Source: Hyunsoonleella ulvae
GTDB lineage: Bacteria; Bacteroidota; Bacteroidia; Flavobacteriales; Flavobacteriaceae
Length of the DNA stretch: 64,000 bases
Assembly (NCBI RefSeq): GCF_016827605.1
Contig: NZ_JAEPJQ010000005.1
Span: 62,001-126,000, forward strand
Reading direction: 5' to 3'
How positions within the stretch are numbered: position 1 is the stretch's first letter; every line of letters begins with the position of its first letter. Shown in pieces: positions 49,144 through 57,643 of this stretch. The position numbers were made by a program, and so were the translations under genes. Under the pieces are notes generated by a model that was not told the origin of the DNA, made no database searches, and saw only the letters and a list, made by a program, of their open reading frames with translations.

Positions 49144-50322
49144 TTAATTGCGTTCAATTACCATAGCAGAAGCACCACCACCGCCATTACATATAGCAGC
49201 GGCACCAACTTTGGCGTTATTTTGTTCTAAAACCTTTAGTAAAGTAATTAAAATCCTAACTCCAGAACAGCCTAATGGATGCCCTAGAGATACAGCTCCG
49301 CCGTTAACATTAACCTTGTTATTAGGTAATCCTAGAATTTTCATATTTGCTAAAGCCACTACGGAAAAAGCTTCATTGAATTCAAAATAGTCTACCTCTT
49401 CTTGGGTAATTCCAGCTTTAGCCAAGGCTTTGGGTAGTGCTTTAGCAGGGGCCGTTGTAAACCATTCAGGTTCGTGGGCAGCATCAGCGTAACTTCTAAT
49501 AGTAGCTAAGATTTTTAACCCTAACGCTTCTGCTTTTGCTTTACTCATTAAAATCACAGCACCTGCACCATCGTTAATGGTAGAGGCATTTGCAGCGGTA
49601 ACGGTACCATCTTTGGTGAAAGCAGGTCGTAAGCTAGGTATTTTATCTAATTTAACTTTTGTAAATTCTTCATCTGTATCAACAATTACAGGTTCGCCTC
49701 TGCGCTGTGGTACTTCTACAGGAACCACTTCATTCTTAAATTTTCCTGCTTCCCACGCAGCAGCTGATCTTTTGTATGACTCAATAGCATAATTATCCTG
49801 GTCCTCACGAGAAAACTCATATTTACTAGCACAAGCATCAGCACACACTCCCATAGCGTTTTGATCGTAAGCATCTACTAAACCGTCACGTTGCAAACCA
49901 TCAATTAAAGTTGTTGGTCCAAATTTAGTTCCAGTTCTTGCATAAAGGTAATGTGGAATTAAACTCATATTTTCCATACCTCCAGCAACTACTATCTCAG
50001 CATCTCCTAAACCAATGGCTTGCGCACCATGCATTACAGCTTTCATTCCAGAAGCGCATACTTTATTTATGGTTGTACATGGCACTGTGTTTGGGATTTC
50101 CGCTCCTAGGGCAGCTTGTCTGGCAGGAGCCTGTCCGTTTCCTGCTTGCACTACATTGCCCATAAATACTTCATCAACCAATTCAGGCTTTAAGTTAATC
50201 TTATCCAATGCACCTTTGATGGCAATAGTGCCTAATTTTGTAGCTGGAACAGTTGATAAAGCACCTAAAAAACTACCAATAGGTGTTCTTGCTACAGATA
50301 CTATAACAACTTCTGTACTCAT
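49144..50322 (-). CDS. Acetyl-CoA C-acyltransferase (thiolase)
   Basis: At 392 residues it is a full-length thiolase. The nucleophilic Cys is in INKVCASGMKAVMHG, then VAGGMENMSLIPH, the acyl-enzyme His region NEAFSVVALAN and GGAVSLGHPLGCSGVRIL, and the second catalytic Cys in AAAICNGGGGASAMVI. It either makes acetoacetyl-CoA or cleaves 3-ketoacyl-CoA in beta-oxidation; sequence alone does not decide. The NlpC/P60 gene follows closely on the same strand. Confidence 0.95.
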   Translation of the reverse strand: MSTEVVIVSVARTPIGSFLGALSTVPATKLGTIAIKGALDKINLKPELVDEVFMGNVVQAGNGQAPARQAALGAEIPNTVPCTTINKVCASGMKAVMHGAQAIGLGDAEIVVAGGMENMSLIPHYLYARTGTKFGPTTLIDGLQRDGLVDAYDQNAMGVCADACASKYEFSREDQDNYAIESYKRSAAAWEAGKFKNEVVPVEVPQRRGEPVIVDTDEEFTKVKLDKIPSLRPAFTKDGTVTAANASTINDGAGAVILMSKAKAEALGLKILATIRSYADAAHEPEWFTTAPAKALPKALAKAGITQEEVDYFEFNEAFSVVALANMKILGLPNNKVNVNGGAVSLGHPLGCSGVRILITLLKVLEQNNAKVGAAAICNGGGGASAMVIERN

Positions 50323-50449
50323 AACTTTAGTTTAAAATTGATAAGGCGAAAATAATCAATTTTTGGTTCATAATATAGGGATTAATTGGATTATAAGATT
50401 CTCTATAACCCATAGAATTTATTACATTTGACAATATTATCTTCTACAC

Positions 50450-52501
50450 ATGAAAGACTTTATAAATAAGTTATATAGAAACCATTCTTTAATCTATAAA
50501 GTTTTATTGTTTATATGTACTACCTTTTTAATTGTGTATTTATTTCCCAAAAGTGGAAAGTTTAAATATAGTTTTGAAAAAGGGAAACCTTGGCAATCTG
50601 AAAACTTATTAGCCCCTTTTGATTTTGCCATAAAGAAATCTGAGGACGAAATAAATGCGGAGAGGAAATCTATAGAAACTAAATCTCCTTTGTATTTTGA
50701 TGTTGATAACACTACAAAGATAAAAGTGTTTCAAGATTATGACGCATCGTTTCCTAATGTGTTTTCCGATTCGCTTACCACCACCACAAATCTTACTACC
50801 TTAAATACTTCGGGTAGACGTATTTTAAGTGAGTTATACAATTTTGGGATACTATCTGATAGTTACGCTTTTAAAGAAGATAGACTTGTAGAAATCATCA
50901 GCGGGAATGTAAAGCAGAAACATACTATTTATAGTAATTTAATTCAACAAGACAAGGTAAAATTGTTGATTGAAAAAAAACTCAATGCTATAGGGTTAGA
51001 TCGTTACACACCTAAGTTCACATCATTGTTTTTTGATATTATAGAGCCAAATCTTACTTATAATAAATCATTTACAGAGAAAGCCCTTCAAGACGAATTA
51101 AATAAAATATCCTACACACGTGGTAGTGTAGAGCGTGGTACACTAATTATTTCCAAAGGTGAAGTGGTAGAAGGCGATAAGTTTCAAAAACTAAAATCAT
51201 TACAATCAGAATACGAATCCCAAGTATGGAATGAAGCCAATTACAATTGGATTTTATTTGCTTACACGGTGTTGGTAGCCCTAGCATTGTTGATGTTGCT
51301 GTTGTTTTTAAGAAAATATAGACTGGAGGTTTTTGAAAACAATACTAAAGTTACTTTTATCTTTTTCAACATATTATTGATGGTTTTTATAACTACAATG
51401 GTTGTGAATTATAATTCAGAATATCTGTATGTGGTGCCACTATGTATGTTACCTCTGGTTTTAAAAGCTTTTTTTGATGCACGTTTGGGTATGTTTGCCC
51501 ATGTAATTACAGTGTTACTATTGGGCTCCATAGTACCCAATAGTTATGAGTATATGTTTTTACAAATTCTTGCTGGTATAGTAACCATATTAACGGTTTC
51601 AGAACTATATAAACGAGCTAATCTGTTTATTTCAGTAGGGCAGATAACGTTAATTTACATTATTGCTTATTTTGCATTTTTTGTGATTCATGAGGGCAGT
51701 ATTGAAACTATAAACTTAACAACATTTTTATTATTTATTCTTTGTGGACTTGCGACTCTGTTTGTACAGCCTTTAATTTATGCCTACGAAAAATTATTTG
51801 GATTAGTGTCTGATGTATCACTTCTAGAATTATCAGATACTAATACAAAGCTTTTAAAGGAATTATCAAACGTATCTCCTGGTACATTCCATCACTCTTT
51901 AAATGTTGCGAATTTAGCCGAAGCCTCTGCCAATGAAATTGGGGCAAACGCCATGTTGGTTAGGGTAGGAGCTCTGTATCACGATATAGGTAAAATGGTA
52001 AACCCAACGTATTTTACTGAAAATCAATCCACAGGAATTAATCCGCATGATGAATTGTCATCAAAAGAAAGTGCAAGAATAATAACAGACCATGTGATAA
52101 ATGGAATTGAAATAGCTAAAAAATATAAGTTACCAGATAGGGTAATCGATTTTATAAGAACGCATCACGGTACAAGTGTTGTGTATTATTTTTATAGGAA
52201 AGCAAAGGAAATTGATGCTAACATTGATGCAGATTTATTCCGATACCCTGGACCTAAACCATTTAGTAAAGAAACTGCTATACTAATGATGTGCGATAGT
52301 GTAGAAGCAGCCTCCAAAAGTTTAAAAAATCCAACATCTACTAAAATTGATGAATTTGTAGAAAACATCATAAATAAACAGATTGACGAGGAGCAATTTT
52401 TGAATGCTAACATTACGTTTAAAGAAATTCAGTCTATAAAAAAAGTGCTAAAACACAAGCTAGCAAACATTTACCATTTGCGCATAGAATATCCAGAATA
52501 A
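50450..52501 (+). CDS. PgpH-like seven-transmembrane HD phosphohydrolase
   Basis: The 683-residue product has one N-terminal transmembrane helix (~15-33), an extracytoplasmic domain (~34-260), a block of seven hydrophobic segments (~262-455) and a C-terminal HD domain. The HD residues are in SPGTFHHSLNVANLAEASAN, VGALYHDIGKMVNPTYF, NPHDELSSKESARIITDHV and IDFIRTHHGTSVVYYF. Listeria PgpH, of this architecture, degrades c-di-AMP, so that activity is likely. TACATTTG (50423-50430) before the gene fits a -7 element, but no well-placed TTG was found. Confidence 0.9.
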   Translation: MKDFINKLYRNHSLIYKVLLFICTTFLIVYLFPKSGKFKYSFEKGKPWQSENLLAPFDFAIKKSEDEINAERKSIETKSPLYFDVDNTTKIKVFQDYDASFPNVFSDSLTTTTNLTTLNTSGRRILSELYNFGILSDSYAFKEDRLVEIISGNVKQKHTIYSNLIQQDKVKLLIEKKLNAIGLDRYTPKFTSLFFDIIEPNLTYNKSFTEKALQDELNKISYTRGSVERGTLIISKGEVVEGDKFQKLKSLQSEYESQVWNEANYNWILFAYTVLVALALLMLLLFLRKYRLEVFENNTKVTFIFFNILLMVFITTMVVNYNSEYLYVVPLCMLPLVLKAFFDARLGMFAHVITVLLLGSIVPNSYEYMFLQILAGIVTILTVSELYKRANLFISVGQITLIYIIAYFAFFVIHEGSIETINLTTFLLFILCGLATLFVQPLIYAYEKLFGLVSDVSLLELSDTNTKLLKELSNVSPGTFHHSLNVANLAEASANEIGANAMLVRVGALYHDIGKMVNPTYFTENQSTGINPHDELSSKESARIITDHVINGIEIAKKYKLPDRVIDFIRTHHGTSVVYYFYRKAKEIDANIDADLFRYPGPKPFSKETAILMMCDSVEAASKSLKNPTSTKIDEFVENIINKQIDEEQFLNANITFKEIQSIKKVLKHKLANIYHLRIEYPE

Positions 52502-52526
52502 AATTGTCAAAAATTAAATAAAATAG

Positions 52527-52557
52527 TTGCGTTCTTATAATGTTTAAATTACATTTG
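52527..52557 (+). promoter_or_regulatory. Bacteroidota primary-sigma promoter for the tRNA operon
   Basis: TTG at 52527-52529, a 20-base spacer and TACATTTG at 52550-52557 match the Bacteroidota consensus TTG/TAnnTTTG. It lies ~40 bases before tRNA-Ser. Confidence 0.75.
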
Positions 52558-52597
52558 CATCCGCAATTTCGATTGCATAAGTTCTTTAGAGGATTTA

Positions 52598-52681
52598 GGA
52601 GAGGTGCCAGAGTGGTAATGGAGCAGATTGCTAATCTGTCAACGCGTAAGTGTTGCCCGGGTTCGAATCCCGGTCTCTCCG
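52598..52681 (+). tRNA. tRNA-Ser (GCT)
   Basis: The acceptor GGAGAGG pairs with TCTCTCC, the anticodon stem-loop is GCAGA-TTGCTAA-TCTGT with anticodon GCT (reads AGC/AGU), a long variable arm is present as expected for serine, and the T arm is CCGGGTTCGAATCCCGG. The discriminator base is G and no CCA is encoded. Confidence 0.95.
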
Positions 52682-52701
52682 CAAAATTTTAAAGATAGCC
52701 T

Positions 52702-52776
52702 CGGGGTGTAGCGTAGCCCGGTTATCGCGCCGCGTTTGGGACGCGGAGGTCGCAGGTTCGAATCCTGCCACCCCGA
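52702..52776 (+). tRNA. tRNA-Pro (TGG)
   Basis: The acceptor CGGGGTG pairs with CACCCCG, the anticodon stem-loop is CCGCG-TTTGGGA-CGCGG with anticodon TGG, and the T arm is GCAGGTTCGAATCCTGC. It is 20 bases after tRNA-Ser in the same transcript. No CCA is encoded. Confidence 0.95.
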
Positions 52777-52800
52777 CTTTTTAACAAATCAATCAGTAAT

Positions 52801-52834
52801 AAAAACTTGGTAATCGTATGATTATCAAGTTTTT
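52801..52834. terminator. Strong hairpin terminator after tRNA-Pro
   Basis: AAAAACTTGGTAATC, loop GTAT, GATTATCAAGTTTTT: a 15-bp stem with one G-U pair. The A-run before and T-run after allow it to work on both strands. Confidence 0.8.
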
Positions 52835-52862
52835 GTCGTTTTAAGACAATTGTTTTATTTGA

Positions 52863-53459
52863 ATTGATATGGTAAAGTACTATGCCAAGATTGAACATGA
52901 ACGTTTTTATAAGGAAACGGACAAAAATATACAGGAGAACCAATCCTATGCCAATAACATATTGGAACTTAAAAAAGAGAGCTGGCAAATAGAACGGGGC
53001 GAGGAAAAAGGGAATGTTGATAGACTGAAACTGAGGATTGCCAAATTAGAAAGGGAAGCTCCGCATCAACAAAATTGTAAACGGCATGAAAAAGGAAGGG
53101 CATCAAACCCATATCCATATCATTGTCAGTAGAAGAGACATGAGCAATTCTTATAGTTTGTCCCCTGGTTCGAAATACAAGGCATCAGAAAAGACTTTTG
53201 ACAAGAAATTTGGATATAACCGGAATTTTGTGGAGAATTACCGAGCAAAGAATATGTTTAAAAAAGACCCAAAGAAGTTCTTTGCTATCATGGCAGGACT
53301 TCCAACAACCGAAAAGCAGGTCACTTTTAGACTATTACATAAATCAGGAATTCACATTCCCAATATCCCTACCAATAGTCACAATTGGCATTCAAGGCGT
53401 TTATGAAGCTTAAAAGAGGGATTGAAAAGGGGATTGGTTCTGGTGCAATAGAAATATAA
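52863..53459 (+). pseudogene. Remnant of a MobB-type relaxase (DUF5712-like)
   Basis: Read across three frames, this is the C-terminal part of a Bacteroidota mobilisation relaxase. Frame 1 (from 52863) reads MVKYYAKIEHERFYKETDKN and on to LEREAPHQQN. Frame 2 (from ~53086) reads MKKEGHQTHIHIIVSRRDMS with the His-rich relaxase motif, then SLSPGSKYKASE, KTFDKKFGYNRNFVENYRAK and KSGIHIPNIPTN. The end is in another frame: LAFKAFMKLKRGIEKGIGSG and a TAA at 53457-53459. The first ~140 residues of the usual protein are absent, ~20 residues appear to be missing between KASE and KTFD, and there are at least two frameshifts. It is clearly dead and marks an old conjugative or mobilisable element next to tRNA-Pro. 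Confidence 0.8.
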
Positions 53460-53508
53460 CCCTAATTTTCTTTTTATTATACGATTTTAAATCTTTTAAG
53501 AAATCCTT

Positions 53509-53538
53509 TTGATCATGTATGGGACATGATTAAATTGC
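53509..53538 (+). promoter_or_regulatory. Candidate promoter with inverted-repeat operator in the spacer
   Basis: TTG at 53509-53511, a 19-base spacer and TAAATTGC at 53531-53538 (a weak match to TAnnTTTG). The spacer itself is ATCATGT-ATGGG-ACATGAT, a perfect 7-bp inverted repeat (53512-53530). It lies 42 bases before the kinase gene. A regulator binding the spacer, as MerR-type proteins do, is possible. Confidence 0.4.
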
Positions 53539-53580
53539 AGGTAAATTTCAAAAAAAATAAGATAAGGAATAACATACTTT

Positions 53581-55773
53581 ATGACCCAAATCAGCAATAT
53601 AAATATAATTTTCTTATTTGTTCTTCTGTGTTTTACAGGAAGCCTACAATCTCAGAATAAAAATATCGATAGCTTAAAAATAAAGTTGGTCAATCATAAA
53701 GCTAACGATTCCGCTCGAGCAGACTTATTATATAAATTGGCATTTTCCTTTTTTCGGACAAATATGGATTCTTCTGAAGTATATCTAGAGAGAGCCGAAA
53801 AGTTAAGCAATGATTTAAACTACATAAAAGGAAAGGCCAACGTGTATTACCTTAAAGGTATACAGGAAAACATAAAATCCAATTACGCTTTAAGTTTAGA
53901 CTTTTTTAAAACGGCATTAAAGCATTACAAATCCATTCAAAATAAAAAAGGAATTGCAAACATTCACACAGCTTTTGGGATAACCCATTATGATCAATCT
54001 CAATACGAGAAAGCCATAGATGCCTATCAAAAAGCGAAAGAAATTTATACCGATTTGGGCGATAAAAGAGAGCTTGCCACCATTTTGATAAACACCGCCA
54101 ACGCCTATTCCGAAATAGGAAATTTTGACGAGAGCATTATCAATTATAAAAACGCATTAAAACATAGTAGGGCTATCCATGATGAGGATGGAGTAGCATT
54201 TGTAAACCTTAACCTTGGTGCACTTTATACAAAACAAGGCAACTACCCATTAGCGATTGATAACTACAACAAGGCTTTAGACTATCATCAAAAATTAGGC
54301 AATACCCTATCTACAGCGAAAACACTTGGCAGTCTAGGTAGGATATACAATTCATTAAAAAAATACGACAAGGCGATAGCCTATTACCAACAATCTATAG
54401 ATGTTGCTCCAAAAGGCCAAAGCAAGCAAAGAACAGCTGTGAACAACGGAAACCTAGGAGATATTTATGCTTCCAAAAAAGCGTATTCAAAAGCACTTGA
54501 GCATTACCAAAAATCGTTAGAAATAAGTCAGGAAATCAATGATTTGAAACAAGCAGCTATAAGCTTGGTCAATATTGGAAAGATACATTTGGAGTTGAAT
54601 AAACCCATAATTGCCCGTAATAGTTTTATTGAAGTTAGGGACATCAGCCAACAGACCAATAATAAGGACATTTATTGTACAAGTCTTTTGGCCATTGCCC
54701 AGACGTATCTATATGATAAACAATACAAAAAGGCACTATCTCTTATTGAAAAAGGACAAAGAATTGCTAAAGAACTAGAATTGTTGGGAAACCAAAAAAA
54801 AGCACATGAGCTCCTCTATGTAGTTTACAAGAATACTGGACAGTTTAAAAAAGCATTGGAAAATTACGAACAATTCAAGGTAATGAGTGACAGTATCTTT
54901 AATAAAGAGAGCATTGAAAAAATCACCCAAATAGAATACGAATATAAGTATAAGACCCAGCTTGAGTCTGCAGAGAAAAGAGAATTGAAATTAACCAAAA
55001 CAGTATTGGAAACATCTAAAGATTTAGAAAAATCCAAACGAAATTACTTGTGGGCAGTTATAGGTTTTCTATTAGTGACTATCATATCTAGTTCAGTTAT
55101 TTTTTATCAAAAATTACGAAATGCGAAAGCCAAAACTCAAAATGTCATTGTAGAGCAAAAACTGTTGCGCTCTCAAATGACACCACATTTTATATTTAAT
55201 TCCCTTTCGGTTTTACAAGGCATGATATTAAACAAAGAAGAAAAAAAATCCATTTCTTACCTGTCAAAATTTTCAAAATTGCTTTATATCGTCCTGGAAA
55301 ACTCAAGAGATAAAACGGTTTTACTTTCACAAGAATTAAAAGCCGTCAAAAATTATTTGGCGCTTCAAAGTCTAGAAAATGAAAATTTTGAATATACCGT
55401 TTCGATAACCGATACCATAGATGAAAATTTATTTAAAATTCCTCCAATGCTTATTCAACCCTTTGTAGAAAACGCCATTGAACATGCGTTTGCAAATCGG
55501 CAAAAAAACAGAATCATTGCCATTAGGCTTACATTTCGAAACAAAAAATTGATTTGCACGGTAATCGATAACGGTATAGGTATCGATGCCTTGAAGAAGA
55601 ACAAAAACCATGATAAAAACTCACTGTCCACAACCATAACTTCAGAACGATTAAAAATGTTATCCAAAGATTTTAAAATGAAAAGTTCAGTTACCGTTGA
55701 AGATAGAAAGAAATATAATGAACAAGGGACTTTGGTTACTTTAATCATTCCTTATATAATACACAACGTATAA
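53581..55773 (+). CDS. TPR-containing LytS-type sensor histidine kinase
   Basis: The 730-residue product has a signal peptide or first membrane segment (NIIFLFVLLCFTGSLQSQ). Residues ~70-440 hold about nine tetratricopeptide repeats (for example YDQSQYEKAIDAYQKAKEIY, then NFDESIINYKNALKHS). After a coiled coil there is a transmembrane helix (~485-505, YLWAVIGFLLVTIISSSVIF). The His_kinase domain (PF06580 type) has its phospho-accepting His at ~536 in MTPHFIFNSLSVLQGM, and the HATPase part has PPMLIQPFVENAIEHAF and DNGIGID. The TPR region probably senses in the periplasm. The LytTR regulator gene follows after 4 bases. Confidence 0.93.
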   Translation: MTQISNINIIFLFVLLCFTGSLQSQNKNIDSLKIKLVNHKANDSARADLLYKLAFSFFRTNMDSSEVYLERAEKLSNDLNYIKGKANVYYLKGIQENIKSNYALSLDFFKTALKHYKSIQNKKGIANIHTAFGITHYDQSQYEKAIDAYQKAKEIYTDLGDKRELATILINTANAYSEIGNFDESIINYKNALKHSRAIHDEDGVAFVNLNLGALYTKQGNYPLAIDNYNKALDYHQKLGNTLSTAKTLGSLGRIYNSLKKYDKAIAYYQQSIDVAPKGQSKQRTAVNNGNLGDIYASKKAYSKALEHYQKSLEISQEINDLKQAAISLVNIGKIHLELNKPIIARNSFIEVRDISQQTNNKDIYCTSLLAIAQTYLYDKQYKKALSLIEKGQRIAKELELLGNQKKAHELLYVVYKNTGQFKKALENYEQFKVMSDSIFNKESIEKITQIEYEYKYKTQLESAEKRELKLTKTVLETSKDLEKSKRNYLWAVIGFLLVTIISSSVIFYQKLRNAKAKTQNVIVEQKLLRSQMTPHFIFNSLSVLQGMILNKEEKKSISYLSKFSKLLYIVLENSRDKTVLLSQELKAVKNYLALQSLENENFEYTVSITDTIDENLFKIPPMLIQPFVENAIEHAFANRQKNRIIAIRLTFRNKKLICTVIDNGIGIDALKKNKNHDKNSLSTTITSERLKMLSKDFKMKSSVTVEDRKKYNEQGTLVTLIIPYIIHNV

Positions 55774-55777
55774 GAAG

Positions 55778-56512
55778 GTGAAAACATTAATAATAGAAGA
55801 CAAAGAGTACATCAGAAAAGGTTTATGCAATCTATTGCAGCTAATAGATGCCAAAGTAGAGGTGATTGGTAAATGCGAATCTGTAAAAGATGCCGTCGTA
55901 GTTGCCAATGCCTGTAAGCCAGACTTGGTTTTTTTAGATATTAACCTTACTGATGGAAGTGGGTTCGACTTTTTAGAACAAACGGAAAATTTATTGTTTA
56001 AAACCATCTTTATCACGGCTTATGAAAAGCATGCGTTGAGGGCTTTGAAAATAGGTGCGGTAGATTATATTTTAAAACCTGTTGATGTAGATGAGTTAAA
56101 GATGGCACTGAAAAAAGTTGCTCAATTGGTCATTCCCGAACAAAAACAGCAATTAGAGATTGCCAAACAGGTTTGGAGTAACGATACCACCAAACTCATT
56201 CTATCCCTCCAAGACAGCTTTCAGGTTATAGATTTAAATGAACTGCTGTTTTGTGGATCGGATAAAGGCTATACCACATTTCATTGTAGAGAAAATAAAA
56301 AATATGTGGTCTCAAAAACTTTAAAGGAATTTGAAGAACGGTTGGCCAAAGCCAATTTTATACGCACCCATCAATCGTTTATGGTCAACCTAAAATTTAT
56401 AGACAAGTATGATAAATCTGGTATTGTCTATTTGAAAAATGGAAAAAAAATACCGGTCTCATCTCGAAAAAAAGAACATTTTTTGTCCACATTCTTGAAC
56501 TGGGATAATTAG
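55778..56512 (+). CDS. LytTR family response regulator
   Basis: The 244-residue product starts with GTG behind an AAGAAGG ribosome-binding site that overlaps the kinase stop region. The receiver domain has the phospho-accepting Asp at ~54 (LVFLDINLTDGSGFDFL), Thr in FITAYEKHALRALKIG and Lys in DYILKPVDVDEL. The C-terminal LytTR DNA-binding domain contains FCGSDKGYTTFHCRENKKY, FIRTHQSFMVNLKFIDKYD and a final IPVSSRKKEHFL. It is the obvious partner of the TPR kinase. Its targets may include the accessory cluster that begins 149 bases downstream; this is inference. Confidence 0.94.
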   Translation: MKTLIIEDKEYIRKGLCNLLQLIDAKVEVIGKCESVKDAVVVANACKPDLVFLDINLTDGSGFDFLEQTENLLFKTIFITAYEKHALRALKIGAVDYILKPVDVDELKMALKKVAQLVIPEQKQQLEIAKQVWSNDTTKLILSLQDSFQVIDLNELLFCGSDKGYTTFHCRENKKYVVSKTLKEFEERLAKANFIRTHQSFMVNLKFIDKYDKSGIVYLKNGKKIPVSSRKKEHFLSTFLNWDN

Positions 56513-56626
56513 TTCTCATTAAAATTGATCTTTTATTACATTACGGATATACCATCAAGTAATGCACTTATTTATTGCTAGGCGGCGAAAATAGTTTACC
56601 TATTTTTTTTACCGGTAATCCCATAT

Positions 56627-56654
56627 ACTTTTATCATCAAAATAATGATAAAGT
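56627..56654. promoter_or_regulatory. Imperfect inverted repeat before the small membrane protein
   Basis: ACTTTTATCAT ... ATGATAAAGT, a 10-bp inverted repeat with one extra T in the left arm and a 7-base centre, ending 6 bases before the ATG at 56661. It could be an operator or an mRNA hairpin near the start. The rest of the 148-base gap upstream shows nothing definite. Confidence 0.35.
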
Positions 56655-56660
56655 AATACT

Positions 56661-56873
56661 ATGGAAAACATTAAACACAAGTTGGGTCAGGCAGGACTTG
56701 TACTTGGCGCAATGGGAATAATATCGATTCTACTCTCAATTTTCAATTACAACATCAGATTGCTCGCATGGGTTGATATCTGGGGCAGTTCCATGGGGTG
56801 GGTAATCCGAATTCTCTTGATACTCGGAGGAGGCGCTTTATACTACTTCTTTGGAAACAACGATGAGGAATAA
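56661..56873 (+). CDS. Small two-helix membrane protein
   Basis: The 70-residue product has two hydrophobic helices (~10-28 and ~46-63, separated by YNIRLLAWVDIWGSSMG) and an acidic end (GNNDEE). No family is recognised. It lies between the LytTR regulator and a lipoprotein gene on the same strand, and may share a transcript with the latter (36-base gap). Confidence 0.6.
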   Translation: MENIKHKLGQAGLVLGAMGIISILLSIFNYNIRLLAWVDIWGSSMGWVIRILLILGGGALYYFFGNNDEE

Positions 56874-56909
56874 TAATCAAAGTAAATAACAATCATAACA
56901 GAAAAGATA

Positions 56910-57476
56910 ATGAAAGCACCGAAATATGTGGCTGTACTACTAATGATAATAGCGCTGGCCTCTTGTGGGGGAGGTATAGGCAACCAACCTATCAATGCTG
57001 ATGGCTTTGCGATTATAGAGAAAGAAATAGAAAACAAGTTTGGTAAGGATGCTTACTTCACTAAAATAACTGTAATGCACTATGAATCTATCGGGAACAC
57101 GGTTTCATTGACGGTTGCAGAAGCACCGGAATCTTTAAAAATGGAAGAATGGAATTTTGTAAGAGGCTCTTGGAAACAAGAATCGGGCATCACCATTGAA
57201 ATTCCAGAGGGCACAAAAGCCTCTGATTTTATGTTTCAGTTAAATGAACAGATTAACCTTTCAAGATTAGGTGGGTTGGTAGAAAAATCAACTGAACAGC
57301 TAACGGCGGAAAAAAATATCGAAAACCCAAGATTAGAAATGGCCTACGTGAATTTTCCTAGGAACGGGGATATTTCAAAAGCAGAATACATAGTTGTACT
57401 GAAACCAGAAAATGGAGGCACAAGTTTCACATTTTCCTATAAGTTGAACGGTGATTTTATAAATATGAGCTACTAA
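56910..57476 (+). CDS. Lipoprotein of unknown function
   Basis: The 188-residue product has a lipoprotein signal (YVAVLLMIIALASC followed by GGG). The mature part is mixed alpha/beta and includes ENKFGKDAYFTKITVMHYES and a C-terminal ending GTSFTFSYKLNGDFINMSY. No family is recognised. It probably sits in the inner or outer membrane facing the periplasm. Confidence 0.65.
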   Translation: MKAPKYVAVLLMIIALASCGGGIGNQPINADGFAIIEKEIENKFGKDAYFTKITVMHYESIGNTVSLTVAEAPESLKMEEWNFVRGSWKQESGITIEIPEGTKASDFMFQLNEQINLSRLGGLVEKSTEQLTAEKNIENPRLEMAYVNFPRNGDISKAEYIVVLKPENGGTSFTFSYKLNGDFINMSY

Positions 57477-57643
57477 AGAATGAAAAAAGCAAACCATCTA
57501 ATTTTAAAGACGGTTTACTTATCGCTAAAAGATGCCCATTGGTATTGCGTACTTCAACAAAACATTAGAGTTAAACTTCAATACTGGATTACGCTTTCTT
57601 TTTAAAAGTGTTATAAGCCAATCCGCCAATAAACCTAAATGAA
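57477..57643. other. Gap with a weak hairpin, no supported gene
   Basis: AAACCATCT...AGACGGTTT (57495-57520) is a short imperfect stem that might partly terminate the lipoprotein transcript. A 40-codon frame starting at 57481 and a short - strand frame ending FIGGLAYNTFKKKA are visible but unsupported. Confidence 0.3.

Noticed and set aside
52744-52800. Attachment-site duplication of the tRNA-Pro 3' end inside the window
   Set aside because: I saw no second copy of the T-arm to acceptor sequence between 52.8 and 64 kb by eye; one could lie outside the window.
52869-53406. Two separate small genes after tRNA-Pro
   Set aside because: Their products join across frames into one known relaxase C-terminus, with a third frame completing the end at 53459.
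57481-57603. 40-codon ORF in the gap after the lipoprotein
   Set aside because: No recognisable motif and it overlaps a hairpin; probably chance.
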